NCBI GenBank assembly: GCA_023634235.1
Contig: JAMKCF010000006.1
Coordinates: 5,053,421 to 5,117,420, forward strand
Direction: 5' to 3'
DNA: 64,000 nt
Source of the DNA: Pisaster brevispinus
Taxonomy: Eukaryota > Echinodermata > Asteroidea > Forcipulatida > Asteriidae
Every line of letters begins with the position of its first letter. The stretch's first letter is position 1. A program made the position numbers and the translations under genes. Of this stretch, positions 13,433 through 24,799 are shown piece by piece. The notes below the pieces were generated by a model that saw only the letters and a list, made by a program, of their open reading frames with translations, was not told the DNA's origin and searched no databases.

Positions 13433-13824
13433 GGCAAACAGTAGTTGCGTGTGACGTCACAGCGAAGGGGTCTATACCCACTTTCGAACAGCATCAACGA
13501 ATGGTGCAACAACAAATAATGATGGTTGGTGGTGATGAGTGTATATTACCATTTAAAATGGTGGGATTACTGTGTTAGACAAAAGTCAATAACTCAATTC
13601 AATTCTATTTTTACCGATACAATGCAACATATTTTTATGACAACCCCCACGGCCCAATTTTATAAAACTGGAAAGCACCTTCCTTGGCAGAGAAATATCT
13701 TGCCAAAACGGGTTACCAGCTTTAAAGGCCGTGAGATTGATGGTGTTACACTGGTGCACCACTGTGTTTTTTGCTTGACTTAAGTTTGACAAGGAAAAAA
13801 ATTCTGCTCAAGAAAACCAGGCAA

Positions 13825-14228
13825 GGGCTTGGTCTCGTAGAGCTGCTTAAGCACAAAAGGTAGCTAAACACAACAAATTTATGCTTACCAGAATAAGTTT
13901 ACCAGCCAAAATTTGTCACATGTCTATATCTGATCCTGCTTATTTTTACTAAGCAGACAAAATTGTCAAGAATTACAGAAATTGTAAATTGTCAAGAAAT
14001 TGTCATTGTTTTCTCTTTGAAAACATTGGTATGAAATTGGACCATGGGCTTTTGGAATTTCATATAGAACTGCTTAAGCAGAAAACACTGCTTAACATTG
14101 TTTTCTGCCAAGCAAAAATATACAGGTACCAATCACTTTGTACATGTGACATGGTACTGTAGCCGGTAACCTTATTCTGGTAAGTATTATACTTTTGTGT
14201 GCTTATGAAGTTCTATGAAATTGGGCCG
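13825..14228. repeat. Long foldback repeat, family 1
   Basis: Starts TCTCGTAGAGCTGCTTAAGC, then GCTTACCAGAATAAG and ACCAGCCAAAATTTGTCACA. The second half is the inverted version: TACATGTGACATGGTACTG, GGTAACCTTATTCTGGTAAG and TTCTATGAAATTGGGCC. The two halves together can form a hairpin of about 400 nt. An inner AATTTCATATAGAACTGC near 14056 suggests one copy nested in another. Confidence 0.75.
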
Positions 14229-14529
14229 ACTTTCTTTGGTTAATATGCAACCAATTGCCGATAATACGAGTGACATTTAGGACAGCATCAATGTGCATTG
14301 TACACGCACGCAGGTGTAATGGTCTCGTAGAAATTCATTATTAAATTCCTTAAATTATGAGTGGGAATCGATCACGAAAACTGTCTAGACAAGCAGGAAC
14401 TGTAATCGATGTGCATTATGACAACTTTTTTAACAATAAAGACGGCATTAGGCTATTATTAGTCCGCAGGTCTGATGTCACATTGTCGAGGCTCGTGAAA
14501 TACACCGTGTGGCAGGAGATTCTGTGCTG

Positions 14530-14549
14530 CCCCCCCCCCCGGGGGGGGG
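14530..14549. repeat. C11-G9 homopolymer palindrome
   Basis: Eleven C are followed directly by nine G, a self-complementary block with no loop. It may be a real slippage product or a place where assembly is unreliable. Confidence 0.85.
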
Positions 14550-14984
14550 TTCCGTCCCCCTTACGGCGATGTGTAGAAATTTCGCCTGATAGCGCCCTCT
14601 TTTGAATCAACTTCTTCAGCCCATGTTAACACACACCGGGGGACAAAATCCCCTAAGACACCGGCACGGCACTGGGTACAGCTTTTGAAAGTTTTACCCG
14701 TAGACCCCGTGGTTCCGCGCAGACCATGGCCCGACCGAGTGCATTAATCCAAAATTGTTTTACGCTCGCTAAAGACTACAGCCCTTCATCATGGCGCAGA
14801 CATCTTGGTCATGCTCCCAGTATGCATTAGCAAAAAAAAAATGTATATATTATTTTTTGTACCAAACAAAAGAATCAGACTGTTGGGTAACTTGGGTCAG
14901 ACTATTGAGGGCCTCCAAACGGACCCCTTGCCAGAGCCGTATATTGGGAGCTCTGCCCCTTGCATAACATTGGGCGCACTTACA

Positions 14985-15075
14985 CGGAACGACGTTCGCT
15001 ATTTTGGGAGTCAAAATGTACACAAAAGAATTTACTCCCAAAATGGTGGAAATCGGTCATTTTGTGGATGTGCGT
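14985..15075. repeat. Foldback repeat, family 3
   Basis: ATTTTGGGAGTCAAAATG (about 15001-15018) is answered by TTTACTCCCAAAATGGTGGA (about 15029-15048), an inverted pair with a short spacer containing TACACAAAAG. Confidence 0.7.
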
Positions 15076-15123
15076 ACTAAGTTCTGCGTTGCGCAATGGG
15101 TCAATATCCTGTCTTATAAATTT

Positions 15124-15335
15124 GGGGCCCTATTTGAAACCAAGGCTTTAGCTTGGGCTTCTTGGGTTCTGTCGGAATGCTCGAGAAGCCCCGTATCAAA
15201 AAGTGAACGTTTTTCAAAATGACTGACGAAGCCTAAGCTTAGCAAATTCCTTCCTTGGGCAAAAAAAATGAATGGGGCAAGATTTGTCTAAGCTTAGCGA
15301 CGTGTTGTGCTTACAGGCTTTATGAAATTGGGCCC
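15124..15335. repeat. Foldback repeat, family 1
   Basis: The block is bounded by GGGGCCCTATTTGAAACC on the left and TTTATGAAATTGGGCCC on the right. The interior has CTAAGCTTAGCAAATTCC and its partner CTAAGCTTAGCGACG. Confidence 0.65.
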
Positions 15336-18300
15336 TGTCCGTAAGTGTGATGTACCCAACTTCACACAAACTGGCTCTACTGGTTACATATGCCCTTAGG
15401 AGTTGCATTGAAATAGGTTTTTTTTTTTTGTCTGTACAATTTTAGTGCACGAAGTAGGCCTATATGAGTGAAAATATTTTTCAGCCCCTCAAAAAGAAAA
15501 CTTCACAACTGTGGGACCTAATTCTCCCTCAGATTATGTGGAATAGTCCAATTTAGGATATCAAGGATTTTGACTCCCCCATAGCATTGCACTTTACAGT
15601 GAATTAATTAAAATGTGCCATGGCTTAATGTTACCAGTGCATCAATTATGGGTTTTTATAGAACATTCGAAAGCCAATGTTGTGATTTCGAAAGTCACAG
15701 TTGTCTATAATTATAACAAGTGAAATCGTTGGGCCTAATGTGCATTCAACCACGAGGACAAACCTGTTGAAAACAGTCAGTACACGGAAGGCAGCAGGGC
15801 AACCATAGTAAGGGGACGACCCCACAGCTCTGCAACTCAAAATCTCGGGGCAATTTAACAAGGGTAACATTTGCCACTGAACACTGACTGAGCAAACAGT
15901 TTCAAGTCACAACCGGAAACATACAACCATCCCGAAATAATCATCATACCGGGATTTTATCCCATAGGAAATGATCGTTTCTATAAACTGCATACAGCTA
16001 CTACCGTTGTCAGTGATGTTCTTTAATTCCCAAGTTGCCGTCCCAAAATAACCCAGAATCTCGTGAGAACGTTAGATCCCTGTCTAGGCTATTCTTACCC
16101 ATCCGCAGTTCGAGTTTTAAAGGGGTTATCTCGTCATCGCGATTTTCCTGAGCAATAATATTATTAGTAACGACGAATTTCTTACCTCAATTTGCAACAT
16201 TTTTGACAGCCTGGAGGCGTGTGTGAATAAATTTATTTGAAACGACGTGTTTTGGGGGTGGGTTTTTTACATTGTCATTATTGTTATTGTTGCTATTAAT
16301 ATTTGGCAATGGACGACAAGACAGCAACATACAGGCAGTCAAAATAAGATAAAACTGCGATTGTGATGCAAGGAAACTCGCCATTGAAAGCGCCCTCATG
16401 TGGTCAGTGCAGGGTGTAGGTACACTTGTATCGGTCCGCCATGACGGGAAGGGGGGGGGGCATTGACAAAAAGCCTATTACAGAGCTCGTGCAGCTAAAT
16501 GCTGGTCAATGAAAAAATGCCCTTACCCTTATTAAGGTGTCAGGTTATTTTGCCCTCCAAGCCTCGCTTTGATTACGTTGGTTTGAACGGGATTAGCTTT
16601 AAAACAGTGGCAGCACCATGATGGACGTTTATGTGCGACCAAAAAGAATTTCAGTTTAGATTTATTTCTTTTAAACCGATGAACTACAAAGCATTATACC
16701 ACGTACAATATATAAAACAGAAGTAAAAACAACAAATCAAACAAGCGCACATCAATTCAAAGAAACCGTTGCATTCACTCCTTGTCACGGGAAACTGATA
16801 GCTGACCCTAATTGTTGTAATAATATTCTTTAATCTGATATTCATAATCCTGTCTTTGTTCGGTACAAACTCCATGAGCGTTTCAGCTTTTCATTAGACT
16901 GATGTACACATGATGGGGCCTATGCATAGTGAAATTATTTACTATAAAGAACGCCCAAAATTAAGCCTAAAATTACCCCGTAATAGATTAAGAATCATAG
17001 ACCTACTTATTAATTAATTTTAGCAAGTAAACGTTATTACAGTTTAAGGAATTGTTGTTACAGTTTAATAAATAGTTTTAGCAAACTAGAACTCAAGATA
17101 TAAAAACCAGCAACTTGAGGAAGAAAGCTCCGACCTATATGGTCAGTTGTAAAACTTCACTGTGCGGTCTACGCTACTACAAGGGGAAATGGGGTGTGAC
17201 TGGTCGGCCACAGCCGACAGCGGAACAAGCCACAGTCCCGGTCGCCTTCTCTTGTTCACACAGCCCTGAGGGCTTTACCTATCAGGACATGAAGAATCTA
17301 CTCGGCGGAAATCTCCACTGGCATTTCCCCCTTCGCACCCGCCCCCAGCGTAATTATTTTTGGCAAGTGGTGTTACACAACATCCTGAAGAGATGTGGGC
17401 CTACGATAGTTATTTCGGTTTATAAAAAGTTGAAGTAAAAAATAAATCAATTATGTCTGTTTTGAATGTTTTCACAGCTGGTTTTTCTGATTACGTTCCC
17501 ATTTCGTGTAACCACATAACGCTATAATTGTCAAGTTGCCACTTTGATAAAAGTGAGGCGGCTTGGGCCTTGGGCCGAGCCTGTTCATCACCATAAGAAA
17601 AGGGGAAAACATGTTTACGTAGCAGAATAGAAAATTATTGTTTACAACCAATCCATGATTGAATATAAATATTAAAACTCCGTCCGCAACACTCGTTAGT
17701 TCCACCTGAGCCTGTGTCCTAACTGACCACTCATTCTTCGCTACCGAACGCCCCCGCACCCACTGGTAATAGTTACGCTACTCTGTCATCCATCATAGCC
17801 GGAAAGGAATTTTCTTTGTACACTTAATCGAGAGAGAAACATTGACTTAAAAATGCTCTGATCTTTTGTCATAATTATGGAGAATGAAATGATATTTCTA
17901 TAAACTATTTGAATTCACACAAAGCGGTGGTTTGTTTGGGATTTTTTTTTTGGGGGGGGGGGGTTGGGGGTGACAACACATGGGGTTTTGCCGCGGTTTC
18001 AAAACGAAAAAAAGTTCAATACGCTTTCGCATAACCACGGGCAATACACAAAATACATGTTACATGTGAATTTGTACATGGTCAATGGATGAGAGATAAT
18101 GTTTTGATTTTTAGTTTTTAATTAACTAAATTAATTGTTCGTTGCAACACCTTAAAATGGACGCTTATAACTTTCTCGAATCATTAAGAATAGCAAATTT
18201 TTATTTAAGTCGGCCAAACATCGGACCTAGCATCTTTAATGCAAATCTACAGCCGTCGAGCTTGTGAGTGGGCAAATCCCTCCCCCCTCCCGTTTGTTTT

Positions 18301-18372
18301 TCTTACTTTTGACAGGTGGACAGCAGCGCCCTCTGTTGTCATAAGTCAGACAGTAGAAAGTGGAAGTGAAAA
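15336..18372. other. Intergenic stretch before the ISOC gene; GC-rich block at 17140-17360
   Basis: Mostly AT-rich with no recognised gene. Within it, 17140-17360 is clearly richer in G+C, carries an open plus-strand frame of 107 codons (17115-17438), and contains complementary words such as GGGGAAATGG and CCACTGGCATTTCCCC. I recognise neither the protein nor any structural RNA there. AAAGCGCCCTCATGTGGTCA near 16385 belongs to a motif also seen at 30.9 and 31.06 kb. A G13 tract lies near 17951. Confidence 0.45.
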
Positions 18373-18380
18373 ATGGCGGC
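18368..18380 (+). promoter_or_regulatory. YY1-like AAAATGGCGGC over the ISOC start codon
   Basis: The start codon of the ISOC gene lies inside GAAAAATGGCGGCGCC, close to the animal YY1 site AANATGGCGGC. That site is often found just downstream of transcription starts, where it can overlap the initiation codon. PRPF3 at 40036 shows the same arrangement. Binding is inference. Confidence 0.45.
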
Positions 18381-21300
18381 GCCCACTAAACTCGGAAATT
18401 TGGCAGGGGAGTCCACATTGTTTTTCCTGTGTGATATGCAGGAAAAATTCAAACCTGCTATCCAGTTTTTCACAGAAATAGTTGAAGTGGCGAAAAGACT
18501 AGTAAGATTATTTTATAGTTGCATGGGGGAACCAATCTGCCTTCTTGCATTTACGCACGTTACTTGTAGTAACTTGTATTTTGTAACTTGCTTATTGTTT
18601 GTGTACTGGTAGTGGTAGTGCCGTGGGACTATTGACGTAGTGTTAAATGTGTGTGGTGCTTTTTAAATAAGTGTAGTGTTATGCCTGCTAGTGCTAGCTT
18701 GTGGTAAAGTGTTATTGTTTAACTTTCTCTTTAAAATTCTTATTGTTTTTGTTTGTTTTGTTTAGCACTTTTTCCTTCAGGCCCTTTTGTTAGCCTGGAG
18801 ACACTTGTATTTTTACTGCTTGAGCACCAATCAACCACCCTTAGCATTACGTCCAAACTTATGGATCCTGCTGAGTCAATCAACGTAAACGTAAACGTAA
18901 ACGTACTCTGCCTCTCAACAAAGTAAAAGTAGTTACTTGTAGTAACTTGTATTTTGTAACTTGCTTATTGTTTGTGTACTGGTAGTGGTAGTGCCGTGGG
19001 ACTATTGACGTAGTGTTAAATGTGTGTGGTGCTTTTTAAATAAGTGTAGTGTTATGCCTGCTAGTGCTAGCTTGTGGTAAAGTGTTATTGTTTAACTTTC
19101 TCTTTAAAATTCTTATTGTTTTTGTTTGTTTTGTTTGTTGGGGTGTTTGTATGTTTGTTTGTATAATTTAAGGGTTCATATTCCAGCCTCGTCGAGCACA
19201 TCTGGTAAGAATGTTTTGAGTGTATCAAAACATTACAAAGAAACCAAGTGTAGGCGATTCTTCAAATTTTGCATTTTCCTGACCTTACTGTTTTCTGACA
19301 GAAATATTTCTCCGGAGGCTTGGTACTGCTGTAGTGTATGATCTTTACATAAGATACAGTGCACATTATTATACATGTACCTAAGTTATGGTGTTTAACA
19401 ACAGTCAACACTATTATTATCCTGTCTATCAGGTATACTTAAATGAAAACCATTTCCCAAACTTTCTTGAATCGGGTGCTGGAGCAAACCAGAAGCCATG
19501 CAACCTGTCTCAGCCCTTATTTCACCTGGGTTAAGACAAGCAACTTCTGATCAAGTGTCTGGCTCTTTGTACACAAATGTCATGTCTGTTTTTCAAACCC
19601 ACACAACTAGACTAGGCCATACCGTGGAGGAAGGAAATTTCCTTCCTCCATGGCCATACCAACTCGAGTCCAGTGAGCTTTTTCAGACTGAAACTTTTAA
19701 ATAAAAATATTCTTTATTTGCCAATTGAGTCTCTATTCTAATTGTCACTTTCAATGCATTCATTTCAGACTGAAACCTCCAGGATTTTGGAGATCCCTCT
19801 GATCGTCACTGAGCAGGTAAGAGCTTTGTCTGAAGTGAGTTCAGACAAATAAAAAAAAACATCACTTTTTGTTTTACACAAACTATCCCAATCAGGAACC
19901 TCCTTCTCTCATTGAGGATACAATAACTCAATGGTTCCCAATGGAAAGAAACTCTTGTACGCGAATACCAAATCCTGTTGCTCTATTCCATTGTTCCACT
20001 AAGTTCCCTACTGAAAACTTTAGTGTAGAAATGTGTACTCGTAGAACTATACGACGAGTGTACTAACCTCACACTCATAGGTCAGCCTAAGGTTATATCC
20101 AAGTTGGCCGCTGCGGCTATGGCTACAACTGTTGCCAGACAACGGAGGTATATAAAGCAGGGATGAGATTTTTCAGACTTTTGTCTGAATTCAGACTTTT
20201 TATGTCATCCTGGTGCATTAAAAGAAAGACTTTAATTTTTCCACATACATTAAAATTTAAAGAATTAAAGACTGACACTTTGATCTACTTCACTAGTGCT
20301 TAGGACACTGTTCCTTAAAGCCATTTGACTTCCAAAGCCTCCCTAGGGGTTACCTTTTAAGGTAGAAACGCCATCATTTCAAGTAGGCCCTATGTCCTAA
20401 AATTTGGATCCAACATGTAGTTTCAGACTTTTTTAACAACAATGACTCTCATCCCTGATAAAGCACACAAGCACAAGCAAAGTTTGTGTGATTCATTTAT
20501 CAAGAACAGTATTGATGTATTTTCTTCCATTTATCAAGAACAGTATTGATGTATTTTCCTCCATTTATCAAGAACAGTATTGACGTATTTTCTTCCATTT
20601 ATCAAGTACAGTATTGATGTATGTTCCTCCAATGTTTCTATGCAGTATCCAAAAGGCCTCGGGAGTACCGTGCCAGATCTGGACATTAAACACGCAGTGG
20701 GAGTTTTCCCCAAGACTAAGTTCTCTATGCTCTTGCCCCCCGTGGAAGAGGAACTGCAAAGGAGACCAAATGTGAAAGCAGTCGTTCTCTTTGGTATTGA
20801 GGTGAATGAAACTTCCCATCCCCTCCCCTTATTCCCGACCCCGTTTTACTTGTTAAAAAAATACTATTATGCACGATGTCATCAAGATCAAAAAGCACTT
20901 TCTTTCTGCAAAAAAAAAGCAGAATTGAGCAGGATACTAGTCACAAATTGTACACGTGACATAGTAGTTTGGCTGGTAACCTTATTCTGGTAACGGCAAA
21001 ATTGTGTTGTGCTTAGCAAATTTTTGTGCTTAAGCAGCTCTATGAAATTGGGCCCAGATCACTAGAATAAATTGAAGTCGCGGAGTCGCAGTAACTGGAT
21101 TTGTGTTTTTGACTTAAGGCTCATGTATGCGTTCAGCAGACTGCTCTGGATCTTCTGGCTAAGGGTTTAGACGTCCACGTGGTCGCTGATGCTTGCTCCT
21201 CACGTAGCATGATGGATCGACAGTTTGCTTATAAGGTAGGTCCGCATATAATTAGTAAAAACCACAAGCTCTTTTATTCCCCCGATGCAATTATAACATT

Positions 21301-22029
21301 TGTTAAAATGTAGCGATACCTGCTTCTAATAATACGGGATTCAAACTGGCCGATCGTCACAGACTCACAGGTGTATGCTTGGTGGTCTAGTGGTAAAGAT
21401 ATTTGCTCTAGAATGCCGGGTCTTGTGTTCGAATCCCACTGGAGTATTATTCCTGTGGATTTGTTTTTCTGCAGAAAGCACTGAGTATACAGAGCTTATT
21501 ACATACCGGTGTAGGGTAAAAACAAAAAGTACCCTCATTTATTATTAATATTACTACTATTATATCTTTCTGGTGGAACCACAAAGGGACCCTCAACAGT
21601 GTCTAGTGCTGTAACCCATAGGCCTGGAGATATCTGTGTAGAGAAGATGATGAAAACATTTTGGTTTTAGATGTGTGAGGAAAACCCCCAAAAGGGGAAA
21701 CCCACATAACGAGGACTGAAAACCAAACCCGCATGCAAGGCTCCAATCAGAGGTTCGAGCTGAAGCCACGCAGGTAAAAGGCAGGGAAGAAACAACTGAG
21801 CCAACCTGACTGCCAAGTTTCAGAAAGTAGAGGACATTTGAATCAGTGTGACTCCTTTTTTATTTATATTTTATCTTTGCAGAGATTACGAAAGGCCGGA
21901 GCGATAGTTACAACAAGCGAGGCAGTCATATTCCAACTGCTCGGAGACTCCAAACATCCCAAGTTTAAAGAAGTGCAAGCATTGGTCAAAACCGTTGCAC
22001 CTGTATCAGGTCTGGCGCCTAATTTATAG
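18373..22029 (+). CDS. ISOC2: Isochorismatase domain-containing protein (ISOC1/ISOC2 type), 5 exons, 198 aa
   Basis: Exons are 18373-18501, 19769-19816, 20646-20801, 21119-21235 and 21883-22029. All junctions are phase 0 with GT-AG borders, and all five translate in one frame. The protein is a cysteine-hydrolase fold member. Landmarks are [11 protein letters not shown] (residues 16-26), [14 protein letters not shown] (46-59), [12 protein letters not shown] (60-71), FPKTKFSM (80-87), [16 protein letters not shown] (109-124) and DACSSRS. The family's Asp-Lys-Cys set corresponds to Asp21, Lys82 and Cys115; all three are present. Length is close to human ISOC2 (about 205 aa); ISOC1 has a longer N-terminus. 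The vertebrate proteins are poorly characterised, so the substrate is unknown. The start at 18373 is favoured by alignment and by the ATGGCGGC context. Introns contain a perfect 205-bp direct repeat, a 34-bp minisatellite, a foldback repeat and a tRNA-like head. Confidence 0.93.
18559..18763 (+). repeat. 205-bp perfect direct repeat, copy 1
   Basis: Identical by eye to 18932-19136 over its whole length, starting GTTACTTGTAGTAACTTG. A 168-bp unrelated spacer separates the copies and contains an AACGTA hexamer run. It lies in intron 1 of the ISOC gene and has no coding potential. Confidence 0.9.
18932..19136 (+). repeat. 205-bp perfect direct repeat, copy 2
   Basis: Second copy of the repeat at 18559-18763, offset 373 bp. 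No difference was seen, so the duplication is either very recent, kept alike by gene conversion, or an assembly artefact such as merged haplotypes. Confidence 0.9.
20093..20150 (+). repeat. Half copy of foldback family 2
   Basis: TATATCCAAGTTGGCCGCTG followed by CGGCTATGGCTACAACTG matches the left arm of the copies at 7956 and 23425. No right arm follows within 150 bp. Confidence 0.5.
20495..20630 (+). repeat. 34-bp minisatellite, 4 units, abutting an ISOC splice acceptor
   Basis: Units begin at 20495, 20529, 20563 and 20597 with ATTTATCAAGAACAGTATTG and end TTTTCTTCC or TTTTCCTCC. The array stops 15 bp before exon 3 (acceptor AG at 20644-20645). Its last pyrimidine stretch forms most of the tract upstream of that acceptor. 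Confidence 0.9.
20880..21055 (-). repeat. Foldback family 1, single arm
   Basis: Carries TACACGTGACATAGTAGTTT, GGTAACCTTATTCTGGTAAC and TGCTTAAGCAGC, then CTATGAAATTGGGCCC at its right end. It is the inverted version of the signature seen at 822. It lies in ISOC intron 3. Confidence 0.7.
21376..21449 (+). repeat. tRNA-like head of a SINE (tRNA-Glu/Asp-like)
   Basis: CTTGGTGGTCTAGTGGTAAA resembles a tRNA A box region, and GTGTTCGAATCCCAC resembles a B box and T arm about 50 bp on. The anticodon arm and the acceptor pairing are poor, so this is not called a functional tRNA. It lies in ISOC intron 4. Repetitive-looking sequence with AGGTTCGAGC follows to about 21780. Confidence 0.55.
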
Positions 22030-22344
22030 TTTAATGTTTGGCATAATAGCGAAAATGATTTCAATAATCCTTATTTTCTACTGTATAACTGAAGGCAACC
22101 CAAGCCAACATGTAACCAAAATTAAAAACATTGTTTAGTTGGAACATATTCATGAGATTGCAAAGTAATTTGCAAGGTTTTAGTTTGCCTGCAGAATTTC
22201 ACCACAAACGGGGGTGATGGGTTCACCAAGATCATCATAAATTGTATGAAAAGTAATTTGTGATTACATTTGCTCATTTACTTTTGTTGTTTCGGGGTAA
22301 AGTGTTTAACACATCGTCCTCCGAATCTAAACCTTTCTCACCAG

Positions 22345-22637
22345 TTTAACACGTTGACTGCCAGTCATAGATTCGTAGGGTGTTCCCATTTGCCAAGTGT
22401 GGTGCGCATGCGTGCATACCAAGTAGGTAAGACTTGTTGGTGTCTACATGTTGTAATACAAATTCTCAGGATGTGTCCTCACCACTGCCAGAAACGTATT
22501 TGTTGCATTCTCAGTGATGCCAGTGTATTCAATCCACAATACAAAAGCCTTTCATTCTCTACGAGTATACTCGTGGTGGCAGAATCCGTTACACCTGTTA
22601 CTACGAATATACTCGTAGGCGGCAGTCAACGAGTTAA
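22345..22637. repeat. Foldback repeat, family 4 (TTAACNCGTTGACTGCC ends)
   Basis: Left end TTTAACACGTTGACTGCC. The right end GGCAGTCAACGAGTTAAA is its inverted partner. Inner words CGAGTATACTCGTGG and GAATATACTCGTAGG add a second palindrome. The block is about 290 bp with no coding capacity. Confidence 0.8.
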
Positions 22638-23424
22638 AACAATTTTAATGAGATTAATCGTATCAAGTCAGATTTGAGTTTGGAGGATGCCTGAACGATG
22701 CCTTTCTTGGTAATGAGTAAATTTATCCTCAATTTGAATTCCACAAGACTACAATATAGTGTTGCGCAGGAACCTCAAGATCAGCAAAAGCTGTTGTTCT
22801 TGTGCCACACATTTCACGGAAAATTTGTAGTGGTGCACGCCATCTTTTGTTAATACTATGCAGAAGCATGAATGCAGAAGCATGAATGCAGAAGCATGCC
22901 CCGGACCAAGTGACAAACCAACATTGGATGTAGTGTGAGGAATTCAAACTGAGAGCATTCACCTGTTACCAGTTCATTTGGGGATGGGGAATGGCAAGCA
23001 GGTAAAAAACATTTTTTTCGGGGGCTATTCAATGTAGCGAACCATTCATTTGTGCATTTTTAAAATCTCATGGGGGGAGTGTAAGAGAAGAGTGGCAAGG
23101 ATTCTAAGCAGGGGGGAGGGCTACAGTCCCCCCTCTGGTTATGCCACAGTTCGTTACCAAGCAAGGCATTGTACCAGACGTCATTCTAATCTAACTTGCA
23201 AATGGCTTGACTTCAAATAATATTGCCAAAACTAAAATTTGATTTAAGAATACTTTTATATTGTACCTTTTATGGAAAAAGTAATACTTGAGCTTTTTTG
23301 TTATATTCTGATCAATAATTTTATGTCATTGTCAAGTGACTAGTTATAGTTGTAAAGAGCTGCACAACACGGGAAACATGACAAAGCTGAGAGTTAACAC
23401 TTTGATGTTATATATGATGTGAAG

Positions 23425-23542
23425 CTGTATCCAAAATGGTGGCTGTGGCTATGGCTGTCGTCAAGGGTGTCGCTATGGGCATCCTTTGCTTCAAGGCTTG
23501 TTCATGTGACGATCAAGCCACAGCGGCTAATTCGGACACAGC
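23425..23542. repeat. Small foldback repeat, family 2
   Basis: Left arm CTGTATCCAAAATGGTGGCT, then GTGGCTATGGCTG. The right arm AGCCACAGCGGCTAATTCGG continues into ACACAGC. The middle portion (TGTTCATGTGACGATCAAGC) differs from the sister copies. Confidence 0.75.
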
Positions 23543-23567
23543 CCTTAGTGATGGAGAGTCAATACTG

Positions 23568-23591
23568 AATAAAGTCAATAAAACAACAATA
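23568..23591 (+). promoter_or_regulatory. Cluster of polyadenylation signals
   Basis: Three AATAAA words occur within 24 bp (about 23568, 23577 and 23586) on the ISOC strand. They are the first dense cluster downstream of its stop codon. Use is inference. Confidence 0.4.
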
Positions 23592-24799
23592 AAGACAAAC
23601 AACTTTGTATTACATAACATAGTTTTTATTTAAAGTAATGCTGAATATGGGAAAGATTCAGTTGCATTCACAAAATTTATTTCATTGGTTCTGTATTAAC
23701 AGATTGATATTCAATCAAATGTAGCCCCCCCCCCCCACTCCAAATCTTTGCATTTAAATGCCCAAGAATTATCCAAAACCAATACAAATCATTACCATTC
23801 CATGGTTTAAAAAACAAATGATAGCAAGTTTATTAATTTATAACAATTAGCAGCTCAAATTACACAATTCAGCCTTTTCTCATAAGAATACTAAAACAGA
23901 AACTCCCAATTTTTAAACAAATTCTGATCAAAATCATACAACTCCTGATTTTCTTAAATTGGGATTATGGCACTGGATTTATCAATGTGCAGTAAAATTT
24001 CTTTACCTTCGTTTGTTACTTTAAAGTTATTATTTGTTGTATACTTGTCTAGTGAACGACCTTTGAATCACGAAACCAGTGAAAGTGCCTGAGGGTCATC
24101 GTGTTTGCTTTGATGAGGTCAACTGCCCACACAGAGTACTAACCATGTCTGTCACATGTACAACATGCCATTGTGAGCAATAATTTACAATACACATAAT
24201 TATTTTTTATTTAATTTTTTTCGCGATAGTTCCAATTTTAAAGAAGTGTTCTCCATCTTTCACCAAGTGAGAAAGCCAAATCCAGTAACCATACTTTTTA
24301 ATACATATTCTGCAAAATTTGACTTGAACCTTACATGGCAAAAATCAGAGATTGTAGAGGAAGTTCGCAGTCTGTTTCAATACTTTTACCATCAATTATT
24401 CTCGACCGAGTTTTCCATTTAAACTGCTTATTCATTTCCAGTTTATGTATGCCCTTGTATCTTATTATGTTTGGTATTAAATTACAGATTTGTATCTTGA
24501 CCATTGCAACTCAAGCTTCGGTTTTGACAAGTGTCTTCATTTGCTTCAGTTATCTGTTGTATGACTATTCGATCTTGTGGGTGTAAAAACAGTAATAGCA
24601 TCATGAAACTCCCTGGTGTTTAAGAATCCCAATGCAGCCAGAGTACAATCAACGCTTGACTGAATCTGCCTGAGTGGATAGCTGTAGTTGTACATCATGT
24701 CACATTCATCATCGGAAGTGTATTCTCTGAAACAATGAAACTCAATAAAACCACACAGAAGTTCTCACAAACAATCTACATCAGCCTCGGCTATGCCGG

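Larger units (their letters stand above)
22030..24790. other. Downstream of ISOC: probable 3' UTR and intergenic DNA
   Basis: No gene is recognised. The stretch holds a foldback repeat at 22345-22637, a family 2 foldback at 23425-23542, a cluster of AATAAA signals at 23568-23591 and a C-run near 23726. The ISOC transcript could end at the AATAAA cluster, about 1.55 kb after the stop, but this cannot be shown from sequence alone. Confidence 0.5.

Noticed and set aside
18559..19136. LTR pair of a tiny retroelement
   Set aside because: The 205-bp repeats lack TG...CA ends, and the 168-bp spacer has no primer site or coding content.
20495..20630. CRISPR-like array
   Set aside because: The 34-bp units are directly adjacent without spacers, in an animal intron; it is a minisatellite.
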